The position numbers were made by a program, and so were the translations under genes. From Symbiodinium natans (lineage: Eukaryota; Sar; Dinophyceae; Suessiales; Symbiodiniaceae), in assembly GCA_905221605.1 (NCBI GenBank), contig CAJNDS010001557.1, forward strand, positions 484,001-548,000: a stretch of 64,000 nt of DNA, given 5' to 3'. Positions 20,601-29,739 of this stretch are shown piece by piece. The notes beneath the pieces are model-generated. The model worked only from the letters and a program-made list of their open reading frames with translations. It searched no databases and was not told the origin of the DNA. Positions within the stretch are counted from its first letter, which is position 1. The number at the start of each line of letters is the position of its first letter.

Positions 20601-21789
20601 AAGACTGCTGTAGCGCTGACTGAACTATGGCAGGCGAGGATAGTGGTGGGCGAGGTATTTGGGGCTGCAAGATCAAGCGGTGGTGAGCAAACCCCTTTGG
20701 AGAAGGCTTTCCCCAATTAACCTCCAAGCTAGGGACTGCCTGCTGAGAAGGGGGGCAGGGTTCGGGTGTAGTAACCGGAGCTGGGGGCTTGGTTCGTGGC
20801 TGGGGCCAAGGGAATCCCAAACCCTTAAGTGTATCACCTGACACGCCTGGGAGGGTAAAGGCAGTCAGCACCCATCGATCGCCAAGCCACGGTTGGGTGC
20901 AGTGCCAAAGGTGCACGGGGAACTTAAACGGCGCATGATGCGTTGTGACGATCTTGCCCGGGAGAGTCACCCCAAGCTTGGGGATGAACTGCGGTACCGT
21001 GCCTGCTTGGTCCTCGACCCAAAGGCCTCCATCCGAGTACGAACCTATCCCCACTGTCAAATTTGACGACCCCGGCAAATTTGCTGTGTCCTTGTGCGGG
21101 GACGTCAAAATGTTCCTGCTGACACACAAGGCATTCCAAGTCTCACCTGGGAACAGTTGGCATAAGAACCCATTAAGGCTTGCACACAGTTGTGGGAGTG
21201 CATCCGTAACTGATGAACGGGCCGAAGGATTCCCTAGGCGCACCCCAAAGTTCCAGTATCCCGATTCCCCCGGAGCCGCTGAAGTAACGCTCCTGGCAGG
21301 AAGCACGCGTGGAGGCCAAGAGGCAGAAAGTAATGCCTGAAGACAGGACTTAAAGTCATGTATGCATGAGGAACCTTCTTCTGCAACATGTGTAACACCC
21401 ACCTGCCCGGGTGTTACCTCATTCCTGGAACGACCAGGCATGTTGCACGTGACATCACCCAACACGGGTTGTGAAGGGATGTTGCCCTGAGGACATTGCA
21501 CTGCTGGCGACGACACAGGCCCAGCATTTGTCTCCAACAAGGAGACCGATTTCGGAAGCACATTTACAGGCTCGGCTGGCCGAGCTGCCGGCTGGATATC
21601 ATACCCAGCAACACGATTTGCACCTGCCTGGTGCTTTGCTGAAAGAGGCTGTTGAGGTGATACTGACATACAAGGCGACAAAGGGTGTGACTGAACTGGC
21701 TCAGTGTGAGATTGCAAAGGATGCGGGGCATCTGGGGGTGATACCTCTGTAGACTGCAAATCTGAATTCGGGATTCTTTGCCACGGCAC
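17620..21789 (-). CDS. YR-retrotransposon polyprotein: 2OG-dioxygenase-like, methyltransferase-like, RT, RNase H
   Basis: 1389 codons counted from a GTG at 21789. The frame is open back to the UGA ending the Gag frame (21805-21807), in the same phase; the first ATG is at 21669. Residues about 165-320 fit a 2OG-Fe(II) oxygenase: H232-K-D234, then H296 and R305 (LWHCT...GDRWVLTAF), with GGLWVED between. Residues about 399-620 look like an SAM-dependent DNA methyltransferase: FLDICSGAEKP, then a Pro-Cys motif AASPCCSEYS, then HLEQPSGAMSWEE, recalling cytosine-C5 enzymes. RT has motif A LDVKSAH (D904) and motif C FVDD (973-974). RNase H shows D1201, E1253, D1282 and D1332 (ADALSR). RT/RNase H is certain, methyltransferase likely, dioxygenase probable. 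There is no integrase or aspartic protease; integration would rely on the recombinase upstream. Confidence 0.85.
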   Translation of the reverse strand: MPWQRIPNSDLQSTEVSPPDAPHPLQSHTEPVQSHPLSPCMSVSPQQPLSAKHQAGANRVAGYDIQPAARPAEPVNVLPKSVSLLETNAGPVSSPAVQCPQGNIPSQPVLGDVTCNMPGRSRNEVTPGQVGVTHVAEEGSSCIHDFKSCLQALLSASWPPRVLPARSVTSAAPGESGYWNFGVRLGNPSARSSVTDALPQLCASLNGFLCQLFPGETWNALCVSRNILTSPHKDTANLPGSSNLTVGIGSYSDGGLWVEDQAGTVPQFIPKLGVTLPGKIVTTHHAPFKFPVHLWHCTQPWLGDRWVLTAFTLPGVSGDTLKGLGFPWPQPRTKPPAPVTTPEPCPPSQQAVPSLEVNWGKPSPKGFAHHRLILQPQIPRPPLSSPAIVQSALQQSSRIFLDICSGAEKPLSSAVQELGFPTLAVDILLDSSMDILDNTFFEQLLFICGSGVVGYCAASPCCSEYSRLKLFGGPPFAIRTPTQLGGLENLSPSAQARIQTSHEMLFRACKCLQIVHGAGGHGHLEQPSGAMSWEESCVQGWLHCGSTALIVLPACAFGENWAKTWLFASSFQALSVMGQTCQHGRNAHESVQGRESDGSFKSRKTAKYPQCLAEEFALHIRPLLAGAQIEHTLATASALVPVKALDVGPWVIHDGAGRHSCGDWSTPLCQDKLKNLRTYLLGKVCDMQGPKRLLAKATWPNPEPLFTASEVQDARKDFFSCLGVATDANTWKVREHQPLHLHALEALACFCGDPDVSLCKSLLQGVPTGYNNDIPVSNCFWPNQKENLEDVSLSIHMQNWRSASVDLSVTQALLQEELDQGFCFKFDGDIEAAKAKWPGTLAIGKLSVVRAPNRSERLVLDNSVCGTNASCSVPEVQHMPSVRDVMHCFPLRGTRSRQAAISLDVKSAHKRCVVKESEQGLLGFAFADSLYFYRVAPFGAVFAQHWWGRLGSCLLRLLHILIWFSHAGHLFVDDYLFSQAEAVLPATGAMICLFFQILGVPLSWKKLQVSSRVQWIGWCFCYTSGVVSLAEEKRLKLLGMVQDLQRNPKISRKDLERFVGLALWAAHLFPTMKSLLYTFYHDLFSPVATNYSVAPDVWPQLRHHLTDSLQFKSVPPGTAIPLHSTLLSVRHQDLSSLADLDRVRITDRRVWMRVSSQSSSKRKLSTESVRILGLFEHWLLHMCPFCSMRPLGNASFEARADASAHGSMCCIGGYVFHPMIGQRWFRESFSYSAFRALEIPVQADMQLDIACYEALAQGALILATSSLLPCARIPLQLRSASDNTGAEAGVNASFSTARPLCFFLERISLLAAVHRTTLDVSHISGERNVKADALSRPAEYEVPPDCLEKDRVRLSLEALWLPRPNISVFPEGAHLPWSVRSRGVPNNLT

Positions 21790-21804
21790 AAGGGTAGGTT
21801 CGAA

Positions 21805-21807
21805 TCA
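21805..21807 (-). promoter_or_regulatory. Single in-frame UGA between Gag-like and Pol-like frames
   Basis: The stop of the Gag-like frame (CAC TGA TTC) is the only stop separating it from the polyprotein frame, which continues in the same phase. This fits stop-codon readthrough as a means of making a Gag-Pol fusion, but readthrough is inferred. I did not identify a downstream pseudoknot. Confidence 0.5.
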
Positions 21808-23016
21808 GTGAGGCGTCTGTTCATGCTGAGAGGCTGTGTGCGACTTGCTCCCACACGCTGATCCATCCTGCTTGGGGTATGCACATGCATGAACAAAGGG
21901 GCAGGAGCCTCCCCTTGTGCAGCGGCCAATCTGCCACTGGACACACAGCCCTTTCTTCTCAGATCCCACTTGGATCTCTTTCACGAAGGTGATGTGTCTC
22001 CCTGGAGCGCCCTTGGGCTTACCGCCCTTTTCCTTGCCCCGGCCCTGGCCCTTGCCGAGGCCTTTCCATTGGCCCACCTGCTTCCCCTTGCCTTTGAGAT
22101 CGGGGCCGCGGGGGATGAACAAGGCTTTCGGACGAGGCTGCAGCAAGGTGCTAAGCTCACCTCTGATTTCAGTGAACTCATGCAACGCGTCATTCAAGCT
22201 CCAAGCTTTCTCACTAACTAAAGAATGGATGCTCTGCCAAATCCGACAATCTGCCTGTTGCGCTTCTAGGATTGTCGGTGCACGCAGGCCTGATGTTGGG
22301 TCGAAACGCTGGGACACAAGCTGGACAAACTTGCAGCTGTAGGCTTTAAGGCGGGCAAGGTGAGCTGAGCCAACCATGGCCAACGCAACGTCATGCACTG
22401 CCAAGATTCGCTGGATGCCACTGATCCCCATATTGGCATCGGTCACTTCGATTGTAGGCGGATCATCAAGGAGCAAGCTGGAAAGACCCAGCATTTCGAG
22501 CTTGGGCTGTTTGTGGGGTCTGGCAATTAACAACTCCGAAGCTTTCTCTTCCGTCATGCGATGTTTCCAAGCTATCCATTTATACTCTGAACGTGCCTCC
22601 TGATGAGCTGCGAGGGAAATCAGCCTCAAAGAGGGTAGAGTAGATGGATTCAAGACCTCACTTGGGTAATTTGCAAGGAATTGGCGCTTCATATCGGACA
22701 GCTTCGTGGATGCAATTTTGGGAGCAAAACTCTCTACCCATGTCTCCAAAGTAGGATCTGCGTTGACAGGGGCCGGTAGAGCACTAGAGGAACTGGATGT
22801 TTGCATGCCCGCCCACGCTGCTTTGATCTGGGCTATCTGCAACCGAGACAAAATCTGACCTGGGAAGATCTCAGGGATGGCTCCCTCAACTTCTGCCTGA
22901 GTTTCAACAACGTGTTTGAACGCCGAGGCTGTCCAGCCCCCTTCCGTGGCCACTTTGATGACCTCTGCTGCCAAGCCTTCCTTCGCCAGTGCACTCTCCA
23001 ACTCGGAATCAGCCAT
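21805..23016 (-). CDS. Gag-like protein with C-terminal CCCH zinc finger, 403 aa
   Basis: The start is ATG at 23016 (MADSELESAL); the frame is open to a TTG at 23025. The N-terminal two thirds are predicted helical. The middle has a basic Gly/Lys tract (GKGKQVGQWKGLGKGQGRGK, about residues 320-345) that suits nucleic-acid binding. The C-terminus has a CCCH finger (C-x7-C-x5-C-x3-H in CVQWQIGRCTRGGSCPFVH), then a further Cys/His cluster. Its position just before the pol-like frame supports a Gag role, packaging element RNA. It ends at the UGA described separately. I cannot match it to a named Gag family. Confidence 0.65.
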   Translation of the reverse strand: MADSELESALAKEGLAAEVIKVATEGGWTASAFKHVVETQAEVEGAIPEIFPGQILSRLQIAQIKAAWAGMQTSSSSSALPAPVNADPTLETWVESFAPKIASTKLSDMKRQFLANYPSEVLNPSTLPSLRLISLAAHQEARSEYKWIAWKHRMTEEKASELLIARPHKQPKLEMLGLSSLLLDDPPTIEVTDANMGISGIQRILAVHDVALAMVGSAHLARLKAYSCKFVQLVSQRFDPTSGLRAPTILEAQQADCRIWQSIHSLVSEKAWSLNDALHEFTEIRGELSTLLQPRPKALFIPRGPDLKGKGKQVGQWKGLGKGQGRGKEKGGKPKGAPGRHITFVKEIQVGSEKKGLCVQWQIGRCTRGGSCPFVHACAYPKQDGSACGSKSHTASQHEQTPH

Positions 23017-23385
23017 TACATGCAAGACACCGCAGGGCTAATGTTGGTGTTTAGCGCTAGACCAATATGTGATTCTTAGATAGGATGACAGAGCTGTGTT
23101 CTCGTGAGCTAGATGAGCATGCTAAGCAACGAATCTGACATGTACGAATCTTCCAGGGCGTCTTCTGAATACCACGTGAAACTCTTGCAAGACGCCACAC
23201 TCCTAAAGATCTTTCCTTGGGGATTTGCTAGCCCAATCGAGCGCCTGCCTGCAGAAACACCAAAAGCATGTCAAGGTCATAGCAACAATCTAACCCTTGG
23301 TGGACATGTGCAACATGACAGCCTGCTGTTTCATTGATGCATACGCAAAACAACAACCACACTTTTCTGACACGAACATTCCAGC

Positions 23386-25416
23386 TCACTCCTCGGAACA
23401 ACAAGATAAAGCTGCCAAGCATGCACTGCGTCTGCACAACCGACACGAAGATGGCACTGACGTGTGGATCATGAGCCGATCGGCCGGAAGAGTGGCACCA
23501 CACTTTGCACGCATATATGTCCCATTGACAAGAGTGCCTGACAAAGCATCTGAAGGGCAGAGCACATGCAACACCGCGGTGCAGGAGCCCAGCAAGAATT
23601 CCTCAGGCTCACCTAAGTCGTGCTCTTCGGACGGGGGTGCCGAAGGTTCCTCCTCGCTCTCATCTGAAGATCCTGGGTCGGAGTGGTACACGAGATCTTT
23701 GTCCAGCGCCTCTATATCTGGATCAGGGGTGACTATTTGATTTTCTGCGACCTCCCAACTCCCATTACTGCTTTGAAGCAAATCGTCACTGCCATCAAGT
23801 TGAAACGAGAACCACTGGAAGGGTTCAAACTCGTAGTCCTTACAGAAAGCTTCCGGCGGGATGTACGCTGGTGTCAAGGGCTGCTGCCCTCCTCTGTGCT
23901 GGGGGACCAAAAATCGGAAGCCTGTGCGGATGCTATCACGAATGCAAGATTGGCACCGAAGCATGCCATGAACATCATCACGGGAATAAAGAGCGGAGCT
24001 GCTTATGCGGTGGTGCCCTTGACGTTTCCTATCAACCTCATCAACATTGACTTGAAGGGACATGGAAAGCATAGTGGCTTTGAGACTATGCACTGTGAAA
24101 TTGAGGGGCGGTACCTCTGGTGGTGCGGAAGCCCAAGGCATGAGGAGAAAATGCCTCAACCACCTCAGCGCCTCAGCATAGCTCATAGCTTGCAGGGGCA
24201 ACATGAAGCTGTCGCCTTGCACTGCTGGAAGCAAGAACGATGGAAGCCACGAATCTGGGTGGGTTCGAACATGCATTGTAGCCAACCTGTCAAGGGCATG
24301 CAGGTATTTGCTAACCCAAGAATGCGTCCCGCGAGACAGAATACCTGACGCAAGGATGCCCCAGGGCTGCCCGGTGTGACATGTTTTGGTCGCATAACAC
24401 GTACCACGAAGGACATGTAAGTCAAAAGATAATGAACTCCACTCCACACGTTGAAGATCTGCAAATCGCAATGAACCCCAGGCAGCAACTAAAAAACCAC
24501 CAAGCACAACCACTTCAAGGAATGATGCCTGCTTCATCAAGATGCGCCTTTCCCACAGCTGGAGCACCCAAGTGGGTAGTGGGAAACTCTCACGGCGTTC
24601 ACGAGGAATTTTTGACTTCAGAAAAGAATCAATCACTTTTTCATACGCGCACGATAAGATTGTACATTCTGCGACTTTGCATAGCCAACGAAGTGCTTTG
24701 ATTGTCATGCAACAGCTTGAACCCAGAGTAGGGTCTCCATGCTTCTCAAGGGACATGGTGACTAGTATGTCTGCCATCATAACACTATCAAGATTGCCAA
24801 AACAGAGGCCTAGCCCTTCAAGATTCGCCACAAAGTGTGACCAAGCTGCCAGGTAACGGAGCACCGTGTTCGTGGCATACCCGGAAAGAATCCGCGAGGT
24901 GTGATGACTGGCAAATTCGGAGCACTGAATCTGCTTGAACAATCCACTACAATCACCCATAAAAACAAGCACACCCCAAAACAGTGACAAGGCCATCTGG
25001 GAGAAACCTGCAATCTGCTGGAACTTGGGATGGTGGGGATCGGCCGCCTTTGCTGGCTTTCGCTTCGGGGCAGCTTTCAAGAGAAACGATGAAGTACTTT
25101 GCTGCTGTTGGTTGGATTCTGCGAAGGACTGCCGAAACCTGGCAAAGTGTCTGGCTGATTCTTCTTCAGCATCGGAATCACAATTGCTCCTGCTGGATGC
25201 CGCAACAGGAACGGGCAGAGGTTGCCCGGCACGTGGAACTGGCTCAATGCGTCGTCCCTGGGAGTACAAAGGTTGGGCAAGACCTGCCGCCGGCAGAGGG
25301 GGAGCGGTTCCTTTAGGTTTGTCAACTGGTAGCGCAAGCCCCCCAAGGGGCGGTGGTGCACACTTGCTCTTTGCTTTACTGAAGTGCTTATCATCAGGAT
25401 CCGTCGGGCGTTTCAT
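23386..25416 (-). CDS. Tyrosine recombinase of the YR retrotransposon, 676 aa
   Basis: ATG at 25416. After a Pro-rich basic N-terminus (about residues 1-130), residues about 170-260 resemble the helical core-binding domain and 290-500 the catalytic domain. Active-site candidates are R317 in GSLRFADLQ, H443-S-L-K446 where most families have HxxR, H468/H469 in RQGHH, and the nucleophile Y477 in ALYSRDDV. The C-terminal 170 residues are acidic and Ser-rich. Such enzymes insert a circular DNA copy at a short matching core without long target duplication, as seen at both junctions here. It lies upstream of the Gag-like frame, which differs from the Gag-first order of many DIRS/Ngaro elements. Confidence 0.8.
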   Translation of the reverse strand: MKRPTDPDDKHFSKAKSKCAPPPLGGLALPVDKPKGTAPPLPAAGLAQPLYSQGRRIEPVPRAGQPLPVPVAASSRSNCDSDAEEESARHFARFRQSFAESNQQQQSTSSFLLKAAPKRKPAKAADPHHPKFQQIAGFSQMALSLFWGVLVFMGDCSGLFKQIQCSEFASHHTSRILSGYATNTVLRYLAAWSHFVANLEGLGLCFGNLDSVMMADILVTMSLEKHGDPTLGSSCCMTIKALRWLCKVAECTILSCAYEKVIDSFLKSKIPRERRESFPLPTWVLQLWERRILMKQASFLEVVVLGGFLVAAWGSLRFADLQRVEWSSLSFDLHVLRGTCYATKTCHTGQPWGILASGILSRGTHSWVSKYLHALDRLATMHVRTHPDSWLPSFLLPAVQGDSFMLPLQAMSYAEALRWLRHFLLMPWASAPPEVPPLNFTVHSLKATMLSMSLQVNVDEVDRKRQGHHRISSSALYSRDDVHGMLRCQSCIRDSIRTGFRFLVPQHRGGQQPLTPAYIPPEAFCKDYEFEPFQWFSFQLDGSDDLLQSSNGSWEVAENQIVTPDPDIEALDKDLVYHSDPGSSDESEEEPSAPPSEEHDLGEPEEFLLGSCTAVLHVLCPSDALSGTLVNGTYMRAKCGATLPADRLMIHTSVPSSCRLCRRSACLAALSCCSEE

Positions 25417-25438
25417 CCTGCAACCCTCTAGTCTTCAA

Positions 25439-25732
25439 TCAAGCTTTGCCAAAAACCTGGAGGCCTTGGGAAGCTGGTCTGAACTGCACGCACAAGAAAG
25501 CTGAAGCAACTCTCAAGGTGCAAGAGCCGAACCGAAAGGCAGCCGATGCTAGTGGTGCCAGTATGGCCGCGCAGATCCCGACGGACCCTCTGATCTTCTG
25601 CTCGATACGATGCAAACGCTCTTCTAAGACTGCAATGTGTGTATGAAGGGCTTCCAACTGGCTCTGCAACTCGTGAACTCGAAGCTGCAACTGATATGAA
25701 GAGGCGTCAAGGCCAGCACACGATGCTTCCAT
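25439..25732 (-). CDS. Small coiled-coil protein, 97 aa
   Basis: ATG at 25732, ending 22 bp before the recombinase start, on the same strand and inside the YR element. Residues about 13-50 form heptad-like Leu/Glu/Gln repeats (HELQSQLEALHTHIAVLEER) typical of a coiled coil. The C-terminal half is Ala/Phe/Leu-rich and hydrophobic. It may be an accessory or Gag-like oligomerisation protein; alternatively the frame is fortuitous. Confidence 0.45.
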   Translation of the reverse strand: MEASCAGLDASSYQLQLRVHELQSQLEALHTHIAVLEERLHRIEQKIRGSVGICAAILAPLASAAFRFGSCTLRVASAFLCVQFRPASQGLQVFGKA

Positions 25733-25881
25733 GCACTCACTTTGGAGTGAGCCCGCTCACCCCTGGAGCATCGTTCAAAAGGAAAACTAGGCTGAATGCA
25801 AAGGTTGCCAAAACACGAACCAAGCACTTTGGGAAAAACATGGATAAGAAGACTTCCCATAAAGAAAGCATGCCATGGAAA

Positions 25882-25974
25882 AAACTTGACTTTCTCGCTA
25901 GCAAGCACCACTCTAGAGCCAAAATGACGCACGAACATAGTTTATAAAACATACATGAACAAGTACATGATACG
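25882..25974 (-). repeat. Split direct repeat A1 (93 bp), outer end
   Basis: Matches A2 at 17313-17405. It marks the 5' end of the YR element, next to LINE endonuclease sequence beginning at about 25975. Confidence 0.9.
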
Positions 25975-28900
25975 CGTGGCTGGACCGCGCCATGTGTTAA
26001 GGGCAACCAGACCGAGATTATCCAGGAACGTGTTGAGGTCCCCGGGGTCCAGTGCGTCTGCCCCGACATGGAATGGGGTCTGGCAGGTTGAACGACCGAC
26101 TAATGGAGCATGTGGAGTGACTTCAGCCTGGAAATCCCCCACCACAACCACCGTGTTGCGCATGGAGAGGCCCCTAACACAACCACTCAGTTTTTCAAGG
26201 AGTTTAGCCCGCTTTTCCCGCAGGACTTCGGGGCGTTGTGCAAAATTATGTGGGTGCTGATAGCAATTAACCAATTCGACCCTCCCTTGTGCAGTCGAGA
26301 TCTGTGTGCGCAGGACTCTACCTGGAATCACCTCCTCATGCCGGATGTGTGTTGCTTGGTGTCTCGGATGCACCAAGGTGAGAACACCATCAGCTCTGGC
26401 AGCTGTTCCTGAGTGTACCGCAAACCATCCTTCCAGTTTGTATGTGGAGCTTGTGCTAAGGTGCGTCTCCTGCAGGCATATGAAGTCGTATTTGGTACTT
26501 TGCTGTTTGAGCAGCTCTCGGAGTTCTTGCCACATGAGGACCGATAGAGCTCCGACGTTCAAGGACAGGACATGAATCCTTGCGATCCCGTGTCTACCTC
26601 CCCGCGCGCCTCTTCTCTTATACTGATCCAGCGGCACTCTCTGCGCTGCTCGCACCTGAACATCAGGAAGTTGTGACCGCGTGCACCATTTCCCTCGGTA
26701 CCAAGCCCCTCCCTGCACTCTAGCTGTGTGAACTGCTCTACGAAGCGCTCTCTTGGATCCCGGTAGGGTGTGCGCATGATCGGCAATGTGATCTGTGGCA
26801 GGTGCAGACCGAGCTCCCTGCCCAAGGCATAGGACGCACAGCAGCCTCAGCGCGCGGCTCCATATAGTACAATGTGGCGCTGTTTGTCGATTATGTCGTG
26901 AGTGTCGCGTAGGAGGTGTCTCTTTGGCCCGATGCATGAAGCTGTGTCTCGCCACGCCTAGGAGACATGTGCTAAGCAGGAATGCAAATGCACTGTGGAA
27001 AAACGGCGTCCTGCCCGGCACATCCATTAAACAATTTTGCGGCTCCCGCACGGGGCCGAGGCTCATCCCTTCTCTCAGCCTTTTAGTCATTTCCAAGTCG
27101 TTCCTCCAGTTCCTCCCAGTGCTGGAGGAGCTTATGGGCTCGCCGTCTTTGGTCTGCCGGTCGTAGTGCCCTGAGGTCATGTAAGAAGGCCTTGCACATC
27201 TGGGTGGATGTGAGTGCCGGCGCTGCGGGGGACTCTGATGCCTTCTTCGGCTCCTTGTAATCGTCCAGGTCGATGGTCTGGCTGGTGTCCGCTGCACGGA
27301 GCACCCATTGCTGAGGTGTCCTCGGCTCCTTCGTGGGGCCGTCAATCTGCTGCTGGCCATCACCAGAGGCCGTCTCATCTGTCCGTTGCCTCTTTGAGGC
27401 CGGGGGCACCACTGTCTCATCCTCCGTCTCGCTCCATTCCAGGAGCTCGGCTGCCCCTCTGGGAAGACGATGTCGGCGGATGGGTTGTGGGACCTCAAGG
27501 GCCGCTGGCCGTGAAGGCCACCATAGCATAAGCTCCTACTGACTGCTAATTGGCAGCGAAGAGCTGCACTAAAGGCCGATGGTGTTACCTTTTCAGGGCA
27601 AGGGATGGCTGCCGTCATGGCACTTAGCTCATGCACTGCAGCTTGTGTGTTCCTGCTTCCATGGAAGTCCATGCAGCAGATTACGCAACTGAGGTACAAC
27701 CAGATACAGCTATGCAAAAGTTTTGGTGTCCGGCATAAAGGCGCGCCCCCCGCCATCTTCCCACCTGCGGAAGTGCATGCGTTGGTAGCATGTATAGGTC
27801 CTTCCCCCGTGGGGGGCCCGGGGGAAACCTTCACCTCACCCTTGCCTTGGAATGTAGTCTTCTTCTTATTGTAGTAGGAAGGGCCGGCGGACTTAGGACC
27901 GCCGCGGTGACTGAGGAATTTCTGGTAAACGTCGTGAATTCGGAGGGGTGTATGGAGGGGTCTGCGTTTGTACTTTCCTTTAGTGCGTCTATGCGTTATC
28001 CACTTATTGCCCGGCTTAGGTTCGTTCCTATATCGGATCAGTAGTGAAAACGCAGTGCACCACCCCAGCAAAATCCCTCTAGGCCAATCCTCCTTAGATC
28101 TCCTAGATTCAGTAGACCACTGATCGTCTTCCACTGAGGGGTTGGCAGATCCGGCTCCCCAGCAGGGCCGTGCATGTAGGATAACTGCCTGCGGGCGGTT
28201 GACATGCTCCGGGGGCACTGATGTGGAGATAGGCTGGGATTTGGCTAAGAGGGTGTGCATGTGGTGGCTTTCATGCATGTGAGTTGTCGGATAGTGCCTT
28301 TTCTGTGCAGCATATCTAATATGCTGATCGCTGCTATTCTGGGACCTGGTGTTATTCCTGGGCTGTCCAACTCCTAGACCTGCGCCCTGATTTTCACCAG
28401 CCACGAAGGAATCGATCACCTTTTCGGCACTCCCTGTGGGGGCCGTCGGAGAGGAGAAATGGGGTGTGCCTCCCATGTCGGTCGGCAGGTCCCGGCTCAT
28501 GATTAGGCGTATGTGGGAGGAGCCCTGGATGTCGCACCATTGATAGCGCTGTCTGTCCCTGACATCAACAATCCATCGGATGTCCCCTAAACTGATGCCA
28601 TGTGCTTGCAGAAGAGGGCTGCAGGCTAGCTCGATGGCCGAGGCAAAACCGTCTTGTCTGACTTGCACCCCGTAGCGATGACCCGGTTCTCGCAAGATCT
28701 CAGTGAGGACACCGTTAATGTCATCACGTCGTGTAGGACTGTCCGGTGTTGCATCCGTCCTGGAGGTGATTGTCGGGTCTCGGGCTGATCTGCGGGCCGG
28801 GGTACGGCTCCTGTCCTGCGCGCTGCCCTTGACGTAGTCCTGTTCATGGTCCTGAGGCTCGGTGACCGCAGTGCTGGAGGATGAGGCCGTCTGGGCACGT

Positions 28901-29687
28901 TGGGCCGAAGGAGTGGGAGCGCTGACGGAATTCGCATCCAGGAGTGTCCACGGCCACCCCTCTGGTGTGTCGCGTTCCCGGGTTCCCTCAGCCGGAACCC
29001 TCTGTGCTGGGGCGTCCCGCTGAGTGGTGCCGGCTGATCGGCTCCCGCGGCTGCCTGCGCCAGCCTCCCTGGTCTCTCTTTGTTCACGTTGTTCCCGACG
29101 TCTGGCTAGCTCAGTGCGTGTCCGTCTCCTCTCACCATTGGGCCGAACCCGTGCCCGAGGGTGTCTGCGCGGGCTGCGCGGGCTGTTTGCCATCTTGAGC
29201 CTAATCCTTGCATTATCCCTGTTTCGGGCTGGCGGGGCCGAGGGTGAAACGAATGTGCTGGTGTCGTGTCGCCTCTTCCTGTTCCCAACGGGTCTAGGGG
29301 CCTCTTTATGCAACCTTCTATGGTCAATTGATTGCCTAAGTGAGATGGGCACTGACAACGTACGGCAGGGTACACTCGGTCTTATGTGGTGCTCGTGTCC
29401 TAGAGGTCTCCACTCAAGGGTTCGCGCCTGCGAGTCCGAAGATGTCCAGGCAGTGTCTGCACAAATTGGATGTGGCTCGGAGGCAGCTTTGACCTGGGTG
29501 CAAGATCGCACTGTGGGAATGCAAGTGTCTTGCAATGGGCACTTTGGGTGGGTGATCCATGTGTCACACAGTCCATGCAGTGCAGGCACTCTCGACATGT
29601 ATTGAACAGCTGGCATTGACTCCATTGCGTTGCACAATCGGCTCGCCTCTAGGGGGCCGTCAATGCAGTCAGGCCTATACAGGTATG
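25975..29687 (-). CDS. LINE middle segment: Tpt1/KptA-like N-lobe and N-terminal half of APE endonuclease
   Basis: One frame is open from the target duplication at 29687 to the YR insertion at 25974, about 1237 codons. Numbering from TTG at 29637, residues about 308-385 (bases about 28480-28720) resemble the N-lobe of RNA 2'-phosphotransferase: LTEILRE, RQDGFASAIEL, GDIRWIVDVRDRQRY and SSHIRL. The His of the usual LRH motif is Glu here, and I see no C-lobe, so catalysis is doubtful. From about residue 1022 (base 26574) an APE endonuclease begins: LSLNVGAL, CLQETHLS, VVVGDFQAEV (GDFN is usual), then DNLGLVALNTW before the break. A nested frame at 27083-27529 in another phase looks protein-like and acidic, so local frame changes may occur. 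The flanking regions are Arg/Pro/Ser-rich. Confidence 0.75.
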
Positions 29688-29739
29688 TACGTAGGACCTT
29701 TCTGCTCTATTTGGCTTTGCTCTCTGCCTGACTAACTTT

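Larger units (their letters stand above)
16774..25974 (-). mobile_element. Tyrosine-recombinase retrotransposon (Ngaro/PAT-like) with split direct repeats
   Basis: Read on the minus strand, the order is A1 (25974-25882), ORFs, B1 (17576-17405), A2 (17405-17313), a 367-bp spacer, and B2 (16945-16774). This A1-ORFs-B1A2-B2 layout is the split-direct-repeat structure of YR retrotransposons that move through a circular form. Coding order is coiled-coil ORF, tyrosine recombinase, Gag-like protein, UGA, then a 2OG-like, methyltransferase-like, RT and RNase H polyprotein. The element lies inside the LINE endonuclease domain. The two junctions share only a short TA-containing core, as expected of recombinase-mediated insertion. 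All four frames are intact, so the copy may be young. Confidence 0.85.

Noticed and set aside
21790-21803. GGTTCGAATC as a tRNA T-loop
   Set aside because: It lies at the Gag/Pol joint, and I see no acceptor, D or anticodon arms around it.
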